Part shown: piece after piece, positions 1 through 32,180 of the stretch
How positions within the stretch are numbered: the stretch's first letter is position 1
Layout: each line of letters starts with the position of its first letter
NCBI RefSeq assembly: GCF_042477335.2
Contig: NC_091255.1
Span: forward strand, 33,644,501 to 33,708,500
Direction of reading: 5' to 3'
Length of the DNA: 64,000 bases
Origin: Ovis canadensis
Taxonomy: Eukaryota > Chordata > Mammalia > Artiodactyla > Bovidae
Program-made: the position numbers and the translations under genes
Notes under the pieces: model-generated
The model's database searches: none
What the model saw: the letters and a program-made list of their open reading frames with translations, nothing else
Told to the model about the DNA's origin: nothing

Positions 1-20750
<20,750 letters not shown>

Positions 20751-20759
20751 TCCCAGGGA

Positions 20760-21135
20760 CACATGTGTGTATTTGGGATGTTCCTCTTTCTCCGGTGTAT
20801 CTGGGGACATGTCTGTGCATGTATCATGCTTGCATATACCTGTGTATGTGTGTTGGTATAGAGGGAAGATGTGGAGGTGCAGAGTCTATAGTACTTGCAC
20901 ACACAGCTGTACACATATGCACGTATATGGGCACATGTTCAAGCCCTTGTGGTTGGAAGGGGGATTTTTATGCCTTCGCTCATAAATGGTGAATGTGTTT
21001 CTAGACACACAAGGGTGCATGCCTGTAGTACGTGTGTCAACAGAGGACGTGCGCATGCCTGTGTGTGTATGTGCGTTGCCTACACATGCTCACGTATATC
21101 AGATATTTGTGTGTGTCTCGTTGTGTGAGTTTGAT
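20760..21135. repeat. Degenerate TG/CA-rich tract
   Basis: About 370 bases rich in alternating purine-pyrimidine runs (ACATGTGTGTATTTG, GTGTATGTGTGTTGG, TGTGTGTATGTGCGTTG). It looks like a decayed (TGTGCA)n simple repeat rather than coding sequence. Confidence 0.6.
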
Positions 21136-22014
21136 CACACATCACGTGCCACATTTTCCGTTGTCTCTTTCACCAGACCTGAAAGTGTGTCTCTAGAAGG
21201 TACAGATCCTGAGTGCTCTGCAGAGACTCGCATATACAATTCTAAGGGTGGCCCTGACCTGGGGAGGGGGTAAGAGAGTGGAGCTTGCTGTCCACCTGGA
21301 CCAGCACCGGGCCCTTTTGGTCCCAGCGGAGGAGGAATTTCCCACGAGCCTCTGCTGCAAGACTGGCTGCCCAGAGAACAAACAGCAATCATCCCCGTGT
21401 GGAGGGGCTGCCTACTCCTCCCAGCCAAGGCAGGGGCTGTGGAGGGTGTGGAATGGAGACAGCTGCTTCCAGCCCAGATAAGGCCGTGGGGCTCACATTT
21501 TCCATTTCCAGGAGCCTCCCCGGCAGGTCCCATCCCCTAAGCTCTGGCTCCATGGCCTGGAGAGGTCTCCGGCTGACCCAGTGCCTTCCCCACCCCCACC
21601 ACTCTGGGAGCTGCCTTGCCAAGAGGTGAAACTGAGGTGCTGGAAGAGTCAGCACCCCACCAGAGCTTGTCCCGGGCCCCTGGGGACTGGGGAGGTGGTG
21701 TCTGTGGCAGGACTGGCCCAGCCTGCGACCCTCACAGTTAATATCCTGACATTTTTGCCTCTGAAAACCACCCAGTAAGGAGGAGGGGTCTCCTCTCCCT
21801 TTAGAACAGCAGTTCCTGTCTGTCTGCTCCATCAGCCTGGCCACCCGCTGCCCAGGGAAACCCCGAGATCTGGAGGAGTGAGCAGTCCTGGTCAGGGACA
21901 GAACTGGCCTCGAACTCTGGACTTCTTCTCCTTCTCCCCACCTCTCCACAACATCCTACCCAGAGCCTGTCCCCTCTAACCCTGCCTGGCCGGCCTCTCC
22001 TCCCCCTTCCCGGG

Positions 22015-22024
22015 CTATTTATAG
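22015..22024. promoter_or_regulatory. MEF2-consensus / TATA-like element
   Basis: CTATTTATAG fits the MEF2 consensus YTAWWWWTAR exactly. Read on the minus strand it is CTATAAATAG, a good TATA box. It lies 5.4 kb upstream of the SMTNL2 start codon. An MCAT motif (CATTCCT, 22,270-22,276) and a CAGCTG E-box (21,460-21,465) are nearby. Function is inferred only. Confidence 0.35.
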
Positions 22025-22589
22025 GGCCTGGCTCAATGGCCTCCAGGACTTGAGGAGCCAGAGCTGCAGGGCTGGAGAGCTCACGGGCCTTCCCCAGGGG
22101 CCCCAGAGGCTGGGCAGTGTCCGCTTTCAGCCCAGCAAAAGGCCGTGTCACTCAGAGCGAGCAGTGGGGGTGGGGAGGCCAGGTTGAGGCAAGGGCCTGG
22201 GCTAGGGTCTGGGCAAGGGGCTCTCTGGAGCCTCTTGCAGTCTGTAGACAAGCCAGGCTCCCCCAGAAGCATTCCTGAGGCTCCTTGGGGCTGGGGTAGG
22301 CATGGGAAGTCTCCGAGGGCATGAGACCATCCTTGGGAAGGCCTGAAGAGCCGAGGCCAGCATCCGGACCCACCAGGCGGCCACCTCCCTTGCAAGCCCC
22401 CAGAGTCTCCTTTCTGCTCCAGCAGCAGGCGAATAGCTGAGGCTGCCATTCAAGGCCCGTCCAGCACAAGGCACAAACTCTCACATTTCTGCCATTGTGG
22501 CTGCTCTGGTCGCCCTGCCCAAAGCATCCTTTCCACTTGCCATCCTGTCTGACAAACTCCTGCTCCTTTTTCAGATCTTCAGAGCCCAG

Positions 22590-22725
22590 TTTTTTGAGGA
22601 AGTTGTTTTTTTTTTTTCGCCATGCAGCCTGGCATGTGGAATCTTAGTTCCCTGACCAGGGATCAAACCCATGCCCCCTACATGGGAAGTGTGAAGTCTT
22701 AACCACTGGCTCACCAAGGAAGTCC
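22590..22725 (-). repeat. CHR-type SINE, truncated
   Basis: Reverse copy with TTCCCTGACCAGGGATCAAA and CTCACCAAGGAAGTCC. It is flanked by short direct repeats reading CAGAGCCC (near 22,580 and 22,725). Confidence 0.8.
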
Positions 22726-22900
22726 AGAGCCCGGTTTAAATGCCACCTTCTCTGAGAAGTCATCCTTAGTGAAGCCTGTCAGCCCGCCTGGCTTCCACTC
22801 TCTGCCCCACTGTGTCCACTGCGAGGTCCGCTCCTGTCCTGGTTCCCTGCTCCAGTGCGGGATTTGTGCTTCTCTGGAGCAGTGATCTCAGTGATCTCAG
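22726..22900. repeat. L2-like ancient fragment
   Basis: TTTAAATGCCACCTTCTCTG followed by AGAAGTCATCCTTAGTGAAG resembles the common L2 3' end. The CHR SINE appears to have inserted at its edge. Low confidence. Confidence 0.45.
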
Positions 22901-23628
22901 TTTGGAGCTCCCGAGAGGGCAGAGTCCAGAGCCGCGCAGACCTCAACTTCATCCATCGCCCAGCCCCAGGCCCTGATGAATGAGGGCAGAACTGGTGATT
23001 GAACAGCAAATGGAGATGGAGAGAACCAGCGGGGAAGGAAAGCAGGAAAGACCCCGTCTGTGTCTCCTGAGCCCTGGAGGGACTGCCCGGTGTGCCAGTG
23101 GGCAGGAAGGTGGCAGGGGCAGCCCAGGCCAGGTTTTAGGGATGCTGTGCTGCCCTGGGCCGCAGTCAGCTCGGTCACTCTCATTCTTTCCAGATCAAAG
23201 TTCCCCCAGGGAACAGCCTGGAACCTGACGCTGGCCCAGCGTGGAGGGGACTGGCTGGTGCTATTCAGGAGGAGGGCACAGGGAGGTAGGGCACCTGTCC
23301 CCAGCTCCGGGGTCACCAGGCCAACAGCCCAGGAAGGGGGCTGGACACACTTTCACACACCGACTCCAGCTACAGCCCCGCCCTCAGAAGAAGGGCCACA
23401 TCAGTAGGATGGGAACCCCTGGCTTAGGCCCTTGTCCACTCTCCAAGGACACCAAGCCCCTCAGGGCCTTAGTGGCTCCCTGCACTGTCCTCCTATCAGT
23501 TCTGTCTCACCCCCATCCCATCCTCCAGCAACTTCCATCTCAGACGTGCTCCAGGTGTATGGTCTGTGTCCCAGCATCTGTGTCTGTTTCTGTACCTTTC
23601 TGTCTAGACTCATCATAATTCTCTGTAT

Positions 23629-23765
23629 TTTTAAAAAATATTTATTTATTTGGCTGTGCTGGGTCTCAGTTGTAGCATATGGGATCTAGTTCCCTGACCA
23701 GGGTTCAAACCCGGGCCCTCTGCATTGGGAGCACAGTCTTAGCCACTGGACCACCAGGGAAGTCC
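23629..23765 (-). repeat. CHR-type SINE, truncated
   Basis: Reverse copy: TTAAAAAATATTTATTTATT at the left, GACCACCAGGGAAGTCC at the right. Flanked by direct repeats of CTCTGTAT. Confidence 0.85.
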
Positions 23766-24239
23766 CTCTCTGTATATTTTGTTCTTCCTTCAGTCCTAAT
23801 TCCTGTCTCTTTTTCCACCTCTGTCTCCCTGGACATGAAGAATGACTATGGAGTGGTGTGTGAGCCCTTCAGTCTGCAGTAAGTAGGTTTTTCCTGCCGC
23901 TGGGTCTGGGCTGGGAGAGGATGAGAGAGGACCGAACCCAGTGCCCCTGCTGCAGCCAGCCCTCACTGGTACCCTCGGCTGCTGCGTCTGAGCCAGACCG
24001 AACTCGGCCCCACTACCACGTGAGCAGACAGACAGGAAGTGGGCAGAGCTGGTCTGCGGCAGGAGGCCCATGTCAGTGGGCCAGATCCCTGAGTCTGCCT
24101 CTCCTCTGGCCTTCTTCCTCATTCCACTCCTAGCTGTGGAAAGTCACACCACAGCCAGAGGTTGACTTCATGGCCCCCACTCCCATGTGCAAACTGGAGT
24201 CACAGGTCTCACACACACACATACACACACACAGAGCAT

Positions 24240-24373
24240 AGGGGAGTGGCTCAGAGCTTAGGACTCTGTGTCTCAGTAATGTCATGGCTCACTCATCTTT
24301 GGACCTCAGTTTCCTTATCTGTAAATGAGGATTTTAATAATAATATTATGGTATCTGTGTCCTAGAATTGTTG
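24240..24373 (-). repeat. MIR fragment, split by two SINEs
   Basis: GACCTCAGTTTCCTTATCTG, then TAAATGAGGATTTTAATAAT: a reverse MIR. It appears to resume after the two Bov-tA insertions at about 24,681 (AATTGTTAATACACATTAAA). Confidence 0.7.
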
Positions 24374-24543
24374 TGCATGTGTGCGAATTTGCCTGGGTCA
24401 TGTCCGGCTCATTGTGACCCTGTGGACTGTAGCCCGCCAGGCTCCTCTAAAGGATTTCCCATGGAAAATCTGACCCAGGGTCAAACTTGCATCTCCTGCA
24501 CCCCAGGCAGATCCGTTACCGCTAAGCCACCAGGGCGGCCCCC
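24374..24543 (-). repeat. Bov-tA SINE
   Basis: Reverse diverged copy ending CTAAGCCACCAGGGCGGCCC. Flanked by CTAGAATTGTT on both sides (target duplication). Confidence 0.8.
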
Positions 24544-24554
24544 CTAGAATTGTT

Positions 24555-24680
24555 ATGTTCAGTCACTCAGTCCTGTCCAACTCTTTGTGCCCCCGTGGAC
24601 TGTAGTCCGTCAAGCTTCTCTGTCTATGGGCTTTTCCAGGCAAGAATACTGGAGTGGGTTGCCATTTCCTACTCCAGGCG
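24555..24680 (-). repeat. Bov-tA SINE, truncated
   Basis: Second reverse copy, from CAGTCACTCAGTCCTGTCC to TTTCCTACTCCAGG, inserted next to the first in the same MIR. Flanked by AATTGTTA on both sides. Confidence 0.8.
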
Positions 24681-24689
24681 GAATTGTTA

Positions 24690-25730
24690 ATACACATTAA
24701 ATTTATTCATGTTTGCAAGGTCCTTAAAAACAAAGACCTTATGTCTGGCTCATAGTAAGCACTCTATTTATCTATTTATTAGTTAAATAAAATTAACAAA
24801 TATGCATGATTGCATGCTTCACACTTGACTCTCAATAAAAATTACAAGTTGCTTTCACCTTTATCCTGTTGCCCTGGGTTGAGCCAGACCCTGGTCACCA
24901 GCAGGTCCAAACAAGCCTGATGTGAGTAGTTGTAATTCAAGTCTAGGAAGAACATACAGCTCTGGGCATGTGCATTTCTCCAGATCTGCTTGTGGAACCA
25001 CATGTCATTAACAGGATCACACGTGGAGAAGTCACTTCACTTCTGGTTAAAGACAGTTAAAACCATCTCCCTCTGCTCCACACACGTAGACATGAGGACG
25101 TGTTTGTAGACAAGAAAGGGAGACTACTCCATAAAAGAAAGAAGACAGGGGCCTGCAGGGAAAGAAGGGGTCGAGGCTGTTCCCAGGGGCTGGGAAGAGA
25201 ACAGGGCTGAAGGTGGACAGTGTGGGCCATAGTGTAAATGCTAAGCCAGGCTGGGATCTCAGCCTGGCTGGTGTCAGGAACTGGGTTGCCAGTTGTGATG
25301 GTAAAGCAGAGCAGCTCTGTCCATCCTTCAAGGTGGCGGCAAAAACTGAAGTGGCATGCCTATGGTTCGGCCTGCAGCAGAGCCACTAGGCTCAAAGGGA
25401 TTGTCCTAGAAATGTGTCATCCTCATGAGGTTGAGGGCCCACAAGTGGACACTTCTGAGAAAACCCTGGTGTGGAGCCCAGCCAGACCCAGACCAAGCTG
25501 AGGCCACTAGCATATGGCCTTGGGTTTTTGAGAATCTCCAGATAACCTCAGAAGGTTCCCCTGGAACTGAGCCCGAACTGCCCACAGCAGAGACCTCAGC
25601 ATCACACCCATCGTGGTTTGGTCTTCATCCCTCACTCTCCCTGGTGTCTCTCTCCAGCTTCCTGCCAGGATTTCCCAGACTGACCTTCTAAAACAAGAGT
25701 CCTTATATCAAGCTTTGCTTTTAAGAGGAT
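24690..25730. other. Intergenic, no gene seen
   Basis: About 1 kb with an AT-rich first third (possibly MIR remainder) and then ordinary unique sequence. The open frames have no recognisable domain. Confidence 0.6.
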
Positions 25731-25732
25731 TC

Positions 25733-25777
25733 TATGTCTATGGGGTCGCACAGAGTCGGACATGACTGAAGCGACTT

Positions 25778-25810
<33 letters not shown>
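25733..25810 (+). repeat. BOV-A2 3' end with (AGC)n tail
   Basis: TATGGGGTCGCACAGAGTCG, then ACTGAAGCGACTTAGCAGC followed by about nine AGC units, typical of BOV-A2. Confidence 0.9.
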
Positions 25811-25862
25811 TACGACACTAAGTTTCTTGTCTTCTTCAGAAGGATCATAGAGATGTAGACGG

Positions 25863-26350
25863 TTTTTTTTTTTTTATTGAGAAAAAGTTTATATTCATTA
25901 AATACATTCTGCAGATGTAAAATCAGTGGTTTTAATACAACACAATGGTGTGCAACCACCACCACTATCTAATTCCAGAACATTTTCATCACTTCAAGCA
26001 GAAATCCTATACCCATTAGCAGCCATTCCCCAATTTTCTCACTAATCTACTTTCTGTCTGTATGAATTTTTCCATTCTGTACATTTAATATATTTGTTGT
26101 TTTTCAATTGCTCAGTCATGTCCAACTCTTTGTGACCCCATGGACTGAAGCATGCCAGGCTTCCCTGTCCTTCACCATTAATATATTCGGTTGGCCAAAA
26201 AGTTCATTTACGTTTTTCTGTCCCGTACATAGAATGATACAACACGTGCTCTTATGTGACTGGTTTCTTCCATTGGCATGTTTCCAAGGTTCCTCCACGC
26301 AACATGCATTGTGGCCCTTCACTCCTTTTTATGGCTGAATGATATTCCGT
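25863..26350 (-). repeat. Old L1 3' end, split by a SINE fragment
   Basis: Reverse L1 sequence: CATTTTCATCACTTC, TACCCATTAGCAGCCATTCC, CTAATCTACTTTCTGTCTGT and CTTTTTATGGCTGAATGATATTCC at the right. A Bov fragment interrupts it at 26,099-26,182. Confidence 0.75.
26099..26182 (-). repeat. Short Bov-tA/BovB 3'-end fragment
   Basis: TTCAATTGCTCAGTCATGTC up to TTCCCTGTCCTTCACCA. TTAATATATT occurs on both sides (near 26,086 and 26,180), a target duplication in the old L1. Confidence 0.7.
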
Positions 26351-26359
26351 CATATGGCA

Positions 26360-26790
26360 GAGCAAAATAAGAAGAGCAGGGCTGAGCTGCAAGATAGTTT
26401 GATAATCAGTAGTAACAAGAACATGTCAGTTAGAAACATGGGAGTAAATATTTTAAAAATCAGCTTCGGAGTAAGTAAGAAAGTGTCCACGGAGAAGAGG
26501 AGACAGAAAAAGGAACAACATACAGATCTTTTTCTAAACAAGACTCGAAGGGAACTATCTCATTCTTTACGTGCATGTATAGCAAATGGAAATAAAAACT
26601 AAAATAAGGAAAAAAGCATGATAAGTAGAAAATACAAAATAAGATATAAAAATAAGTCCATATATATCCATCACAGTACACTTAAATGGCTTTAAATTAC
26701 CTGTTAAGAAAACCAAGCCTTTCAGAATGGATAAAATCCAATCTTCTATTAACAAAATCCAATCGTCTTCCATGAACACACCTAAGAAAC
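26360..26790 (+). repeat. Old L1 ORF2 5' region
   Basis: AT-rich sequence with TTTCAGAATGGATAAAATCC and ACACACCTAAGAAACAAC, like the L1 ORF2 start region. No intact frame. Confidence 0.55.
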
Positions 26791-26794
26791 AACT

Positions 26795-27008
26795 GGGGCT
26801 TCCCCAAAGTCGCTGAGAGTAAAGAATCCACCTACAATGTAGGAAGTACAGGAGGTGGGTTCAATCCCTGGGTCAGGAAGATCCCCTGGAGGAGGATATG
26901 GCAACCCACTCTAAGATGCTTGCATGAAAAATCCTATGGACAGAAGAGCCTGGCAGGCTACAGTCCAAAGGGTTGCAAAGGGGACAGACACGACTGAGTG
27001 ACTGAGCA
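26795..27008 (+). repeat. Bov-tA SINE
   Basis: Forward copy from GGGCTTCCCCAAAGTCGCTG to GACACGACTGAGTGACTGAG. Flanked by diverged direct repeats CCTAAGAAACAACT and CCTGAAGAAGCAACT. Confidence 0.9.
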
Positions 27009-27149
27009 TGAGCCTGAAGAAGCAACTACGGCATGGAATTGCTGACATAGGAAGGATGGGGGAAAAAAACATCCTTCCCAAGCAAGAACAAAAGAAACAG
27101 GAAAGCTGGTGGGGCAGTGGTGGCGTCAGGAGATACACTCAGGCCTTCC

Positions 27150-28239
27150 GGTTCACAGTGACTGTGGTGTGGTGGGGTTACTTTATGCAGCAAGGTCCAG
27201 AAGGCCTGTCCAAAGGTGAAATTCGTGTTGAGACCTATAAAGTAAGACAGTAGCTAAGAGCTGTGTGGGAAAGAACATTCCAGGCAGGAGCAGCACGAGC
27301 AAAACAGTGTGAGCCTGGATCCAATCTGGAGTGTTGAAGAGCTGAGAGGCCAGTGAGGCTGGAGAACAGCGCAGAGATGGGCGCAGGCTTGAGCAGTCAG
27401 ACCAAGTGGGCGGTGAGGGGGCGGGGCCAGGTGAAGCGTGGCTCCGGGTGCAGAGGTGCAGGTGTGAGAGCTCTGGGAGGTTTCAAGCAGGGGGAGGACC
27501 GGGTTTACTTTACTGCCACGTGGAAGGTGGATTTTAACAGGGCCAGCGTGGAGGTGGGGATTGCAGTTAGGTGTGTACCTAATTCAACCCTGAAGCGGGG
27601 AACGCCAAAACTGGAAGAACTACAAGGAGAAGTTAAGAAATCTATTAATCACGGCCGGCGGTTTTAAACTCGGAGTGAGGGAGCTTCTCTCAGCCCTGCC
27701 CTTGTTGCTCCATGGCTCCCACTTTCTCCCCAGCCCTCCGCGGCCATCCCTCACACGCCTTACGCCACGTTTTCATGTCGCCTCCCTTTTCTTGCCAATC
27801 CTCCAGCCCCTCTGTGTCCCCGAATGTCCTTGCTGGTTCTCTCAGGTCCTAACATCCATCCAATGACTCCCGCCCCCCTCCAGCTTTCCTGGCCTCTCCA
27901 GGGCCCTCCTGATTCACCTCTTTCCTCCTACATTCCCCCACCCCCGTTTGGAATCTCAGCCCCTCCCATCCCCCTGGTTTCTTCCACTTCCTGTCTCTCT
28001 CTGGCAACTCAAATCCCCAAACCATCCCCAGTTCTGCTTCATAGCTCGCCTAGTCCCTGCCTCACCTCCCAGACTCTCAGTTGTTTTAGCCCGGGCCCAG
28101 AGCCCCACCAACTTCCTCCCATTTCCCGAGTCCCTCTGGGTCTCCTGCTTTGGTCCAGTCTGGTTGGAGACTCATTGTCTAGTTCCTTGTGTGGGGCTAG
28201 GTGCATCTTTATTTATTTCCCATTATTTCCCACTTCCTA
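27150..28239. other. Intergenic, partly ancient repeat-like
   Basis: 27,250-27,560 (AAAGAACATTCCAGGCAGGA, GAGGCCAGTGAGGCTGGAG) resembles an ancient mammalian interspersed repeat whose class I cannot fix. 27,670-28,240 is pyrimidine-rich with no recognised feature. Confidence 0.45.
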
Positions 28240-28249
28240 GAGGGGCCCT

Positions 28250-29155
28250 CAAGCCCCCTGCTTATTTAACTTATTTGCAGAGTACATCATGAGAAACGAT
28301 GGGCTAGATGAAGCACAAGCTGGAATCAAGATTGCCAGGAGAAATGTCAGTAACCTCAGATACGCAGTGACACCACCTTTATGGCAGAAAGCAAAGAAGA
28401 AGAGCCTCTTGATGAAAGTGAAAGAGGAGAGTGAAGCAAAGAACTAAAGAGCCTCTTGATGAAAGTGAAAGAGGAGAGTGAAAAAGTTGACTTAAAACTA
28501 AACATTCAGAAAACTAAGATCATGGCATCTGGTCCCATCACTTCATGGCAAACAGATGGGGAAACAGTGACAGACTTTATTTTGGGGGGCTCCAAAATCA
28601 CTGCAGATGGTGACTGCAGCCATGAAATTAAAAGACACTTAGTCCTTGGAAGTATGCTGTCTAGGTAGACAGCATATCAAAAAGCAGAGACATTACTTTG
28701 CCAGCAAAGGTCCATCTAGTCAAAGCTATGGTTTTTCCAGTAGTCATGTTTGGATGTGAGAGTTGGACTGTAAAGAGGCTGAGCACCGAAGCACTGATGC
28801 TTTAGAACTGTGGTGTTGGAGAAGACTCTTGAGAGTCCATTGGACTGCAAGGAGATCCAACCAGTTCACCCTAAAGGAAATCAGTCCTGCATGGATGAAT
28901 GAATATTGCAAGGACTGATGCTGAAGCAGAAACTCCAATACTCTGGCCACCTGATTTGAAGAACTGACTCATTTGGAAAGACCCTGGTGCTGGGAAAGAT
29001 TGAAGGCAGGAGGAGTAGGGGACAACAGAGGATGAGATGGCTGGATGGCATCAGTGACTCAAACTCCGGGAGTTGGTGATGGGCAGGGAGGCCTGGCCTG
29101 CTGCAGTCCATGGGGTGGCAAAGAGTTGGACATGACTGAGTGACTGAACTGAACT
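28250..29155 (+). repeat. BovB LINE, 5'-truncated
   Basis: About 0.9 kb of BovB (RTE clade) 3' end. It starts in the reverse-transcriptase region (CTTATTTGCAGAGTACATCA) and ends GACTGAGTGACTGAACTGAA. Frames are broken. A 36-bp block (AAGAGCCTCTTGATGAAAGT onward) is tandemly duplicated at about 28,402 and 28,448. The element is flanked by the target duplication AGAGGGGCCCT (28,239 and 29,156). Confidence 0.93.
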
Positions 29156-29168
29156 GAGAGGGGCCCTT

Positions 29169-29395
29169 GGGGCTTCCTAGGTGGTGCAGTGGTAAACAAT
29201 CAGCCTGCAATGTAGGAGATGCAGGAGGTGCTGGTTCGATCCCTGGGTCAGGAATATCCCCCCCTTGGAGGAGGAAATGGCAACCCACTCCAGTATTCTT
29301 GTCCTGGGAAATCCCATGGACTGAGGAACCTGGCACACTGCAATCCATGGGATTGCAAAGAATCAGACACAACTGAGTGTGCACAGTCACACACA
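29169..29395 (+). repeat. Bov-tA SINE
   Basis: Forward copy from GGGGCTTCCTAGGTGGTGCA to ATCAGACACAACTGAGTGTG, starting just after the BovB target duplication. Confidence 0.9.
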
Positions 29396-29399
29396 AACA

Positions 29400-29866
29400 C
29401 ACACACAGAGGCCTTTTCATGGAGACTCAGTTGACCAGATATTAGTAAACCACCCACAACTTTTCATGCCACCTTCAGCGACCCCTGGACCCAGAGAGGA
29501 GGAAATGCAAGATCCCCCAGGTTACCTTTCATTTCCCATCACAAGCAGGATGAGAGCCTGCTGACCACAGGGTGAGGGCAGGGCCCACCCTGGCAGTCAG
29601 GGAGCTCCCAGTCCAGCCAGGGGTGGGTCCCAGCAGCTGTCATGGCATGGACCCAGCCAGAGCTTGGGGCCTGCTGCAGCAGGTGGTTATGGAGGGAGTC
29701 CAGCGGGATTTGGTTTTGGTAGGGCTGTGATTTGTGAAGATGACCAGCCCTGGCCATGCCCCTTTCCCATGTCTCCTATCTCTCACCTCCTGCGAACTCC
29801 TCCCAGCATATCCATCTCTTCTCAGACCTCCAGGCCTTCTCAGCCCCACCCATCCTCTCTGTTTAC
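29400..29866. other. Intergenic, nothing recognised
   Basis: About 0.47 kb of apparently unique sequence between a Bov-tA SINE and a BovB LINE. Confidence 0.6.
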
Positions 29867-30861
29867 TGCCTCCTGAGAAACCTGTGTGCAGGTCAAGAAG
29901 CAACAGTTGGAACTGTGGAACAACAGACTGGTTGCAAATCGGGAAAGGAGTACATAAAGGCTGTATATTGTCACTCACCTTGCTTATTTAACTTATTTGC
30001 AGAGTACGTCATATGAAATGCTGGGCTGGATGAAGCATAAACTGGGGTCAAGATTGCCAGGAGAAATATCAATAACCTCAGATATGCAGATGACACCACC
30101 CTTATGGCAGAAAGTGAAGAGAAACTAAAAAGCCTCTTGATGAAAGTGAAAGAGGAGAGTGAAAAAGTTGGCTTAAAACTCAACATTCAGAAAACGAAGA
30201 TCATGGCATCTGGTCCCATCACTTCATGGGAAATAGATGGGTAAACAGTGGAAACAGTGACAGACTTTATTTTGGGGGGCTCCAAAAATCACTGCAGATG
30301 GTGACTGCAGCCATGAAATTAAAAGACACTTGCTTCATGGAGGAAAAACTATGATCAACCTAGACAGCATATTCAAAAGCAGAGACATTACTTTGCCAAC
30401 AAATGTCCATCTAGTCAAAGCTATGGTTTTTCCAGTAGTCATGTTTGGATGTGAGAGTTGGACCAAAAAGAAAGCTGAGCACTGAAGAACTGATGCTTTT
30501 GAACTGTGGTGTTAGAGAAGACTCTTGAGAGTCCCTTGGACTGCAAGGAGATCCAACCAGTCAATCCTAAAGGAAATGAGTCCTGAATAGTCATTGGAAG
30601 GACTGATGCTGAAGCAGAAACTCCAATACTTTGGCCACCTGATTTGAAGAACTGACTCATTTGAAAAGACCCTGGTGCTGGGAAAGATTGAAGGTGGGAG
30701 GAGAAGGGGACAACAGAGGATAAGATGGTTGGATGGCATCACCAACTCAATGGACAAGAGTTTGAATAAGCTCTGGGAGTTGGTGATGGACAGGGAGGCC
30801 TGGTGTGCTGCAGTCCATGGGGTCGCAGAGAGTTGGACACGACTGAGTGACTGAACTGAAC
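29867..30861 (+). repeat. BovB LINE, 5'-truncated
   Basis: About 1 kb, beginning GAGAAACCTGTGTGCAGGTC in the RT domain, passing the Tyr-Ala-Asp-Asp coding site (GATATGCAGATGACACCACC) and ending ACTGAGTGACTGAACTGAAC. Several frame breaks. Confidence 0.93.
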
Positions 30862-31191
30862 CGATCCTCCCAGTCCCTCCAATCTTCCACAGGGTTTCCT
30901 AGTCTCTGTTCCACCCGCATTTCCCCTCGCATCCCTGCCATTTCCCCCAATGCTCCACACTTGCCTTCTGTAAGGCCAGGGGACTGGGATCCCAGAGGAC
31001 TTCATTAAGAACTGATGTGCTCATGTGTAACAGGAAGCTACTCAAGGCGAGGGAAAGGACCACCACACAGGAGCCAAATGTTTCTGAGGCTCACGCAGGA
31101 GTAGGAATAGCCCCTGTTTCCACCTGTCAAAATGGAGAGAACTCCTAATACACCAAGCATTGGGTAGAGTCTTCAGATGGGTCACGCGTGT

Positions 31192-31960
31192 ATTGCAACA
31201 AAATGAAACGCGACCCATAGAATAGGAGAAAATATTTGCAAACCATGTATCTGATAAGGAGTTAATATCCAAAAAAAGATAAGGGATGTATGCAACTCAG
31301 TAGCAAAAAACCCAAATAACCCAACTGTAAAATGGGCAAAGGACCTGAATAGAATTTTTTCCAAGGAAGACATACAAATGGCCAACATGATAAGATGCTT
31401 GAGATCACTAATTATTAGAGAAATGCAGGTCAAAACCACAGTAAGTTACCATCTCACACCTGTTACGATGTCTGTTATCAAAGCGACTTGAGACAACCAG
31501 TGCTGATGAGGATGCTGAAAAAAGTGAATTCTAGCACTCTGTTGGTGGGAATGTAAACTGGAACAGTCACTATGGAAAACAGTACGGAGGTTCCTTTAAA
31601 AAATTAAAAATAGAACTATGCTATGACCCAGCAATCTCACTTCTGGGAGATTCATATGCAAAGAAATGAAAGCACTATCTTTAAGAAATAACTGTACTCC
31701 TGTGTTCATTGCAGCACTATTCATGGTTGCTGAGACATAGAAAGAAAGTAGGTCTCTGTTGACAGATGGATGGATAAAGAAAATTTCACACACACACACG
31801 CACACCATGAAATATTATTCAGTCTTAACAAAGAAGGAAGTCCTGCCATTTACAGATTCATGGATGAACCTGAAGGGCATTGTGCTAAGTGGAATAAGCC
31901 AGACAGATATAGACAAGAACTGTATGATATCACTTATGCGTTAAGAAAAAAAAAAAGAAG
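31192..31960 (+). repeat. L1 ORF2 3' end and 3' UTR (first part)
   Basis: GGAGAAAATATTTGCAAACC, TCTGTTGGTGGGAATGTAAA and GCAGCACTATTCATGGTTGC are classical L1 ORF2 C-terminal sequences (L1MA-like). Interrupted by the Bov-tA at 31,974. Confidence 0.88.
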
Positions 31961-31973
31961 ACAGAATAGAATG

Positions 31974-32180
31974 GGCTTCCCTGGTGGCTCAGTTGACAAA
32001 GAATCTGCCTGCAATGCAGGAGACCTGGGTTTGATTCCTGGGTTGGGAAGATCCCTGGAGAAGGGCATGGCCACCCATTCCAGTATTCTGGCCTGGAAAA
32101 TTCCATGGACAGAGGAGCCTGGCAGGCTACAGTCCATGGGGTGGCAGAGAGTCGGACACGACTGAGTGACTTTCACTTTC
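31974..32180 (+). repeat. Bov-tA SINE inside L1
   Basis: Forward, little-diverged copy from GGCTTCCCTGGTGGCTCAGT to GTCGGACACGACTGAGTGAC. The 13-bp target duplication ACAGAATAGAATG lies at 31,961-31,973 and 32,181-32,193 without a mismatch. Confidence 0.95.

Noticed and set aside
20760-21135. Cys/His-rich short frames suggesting a peptide gene
   Set aside because: They come from TG/CA simple-sequence translated in several frames; all frames look similar, and none has a signal peptide with a conserved pattern.
25780-25810. (AGC)n repeats as candidate polyglutamine coding or expansion loci
   Set aside because: They are the normal 3' tails of BOV-A2 elements (also at 33,720), outside any exon.
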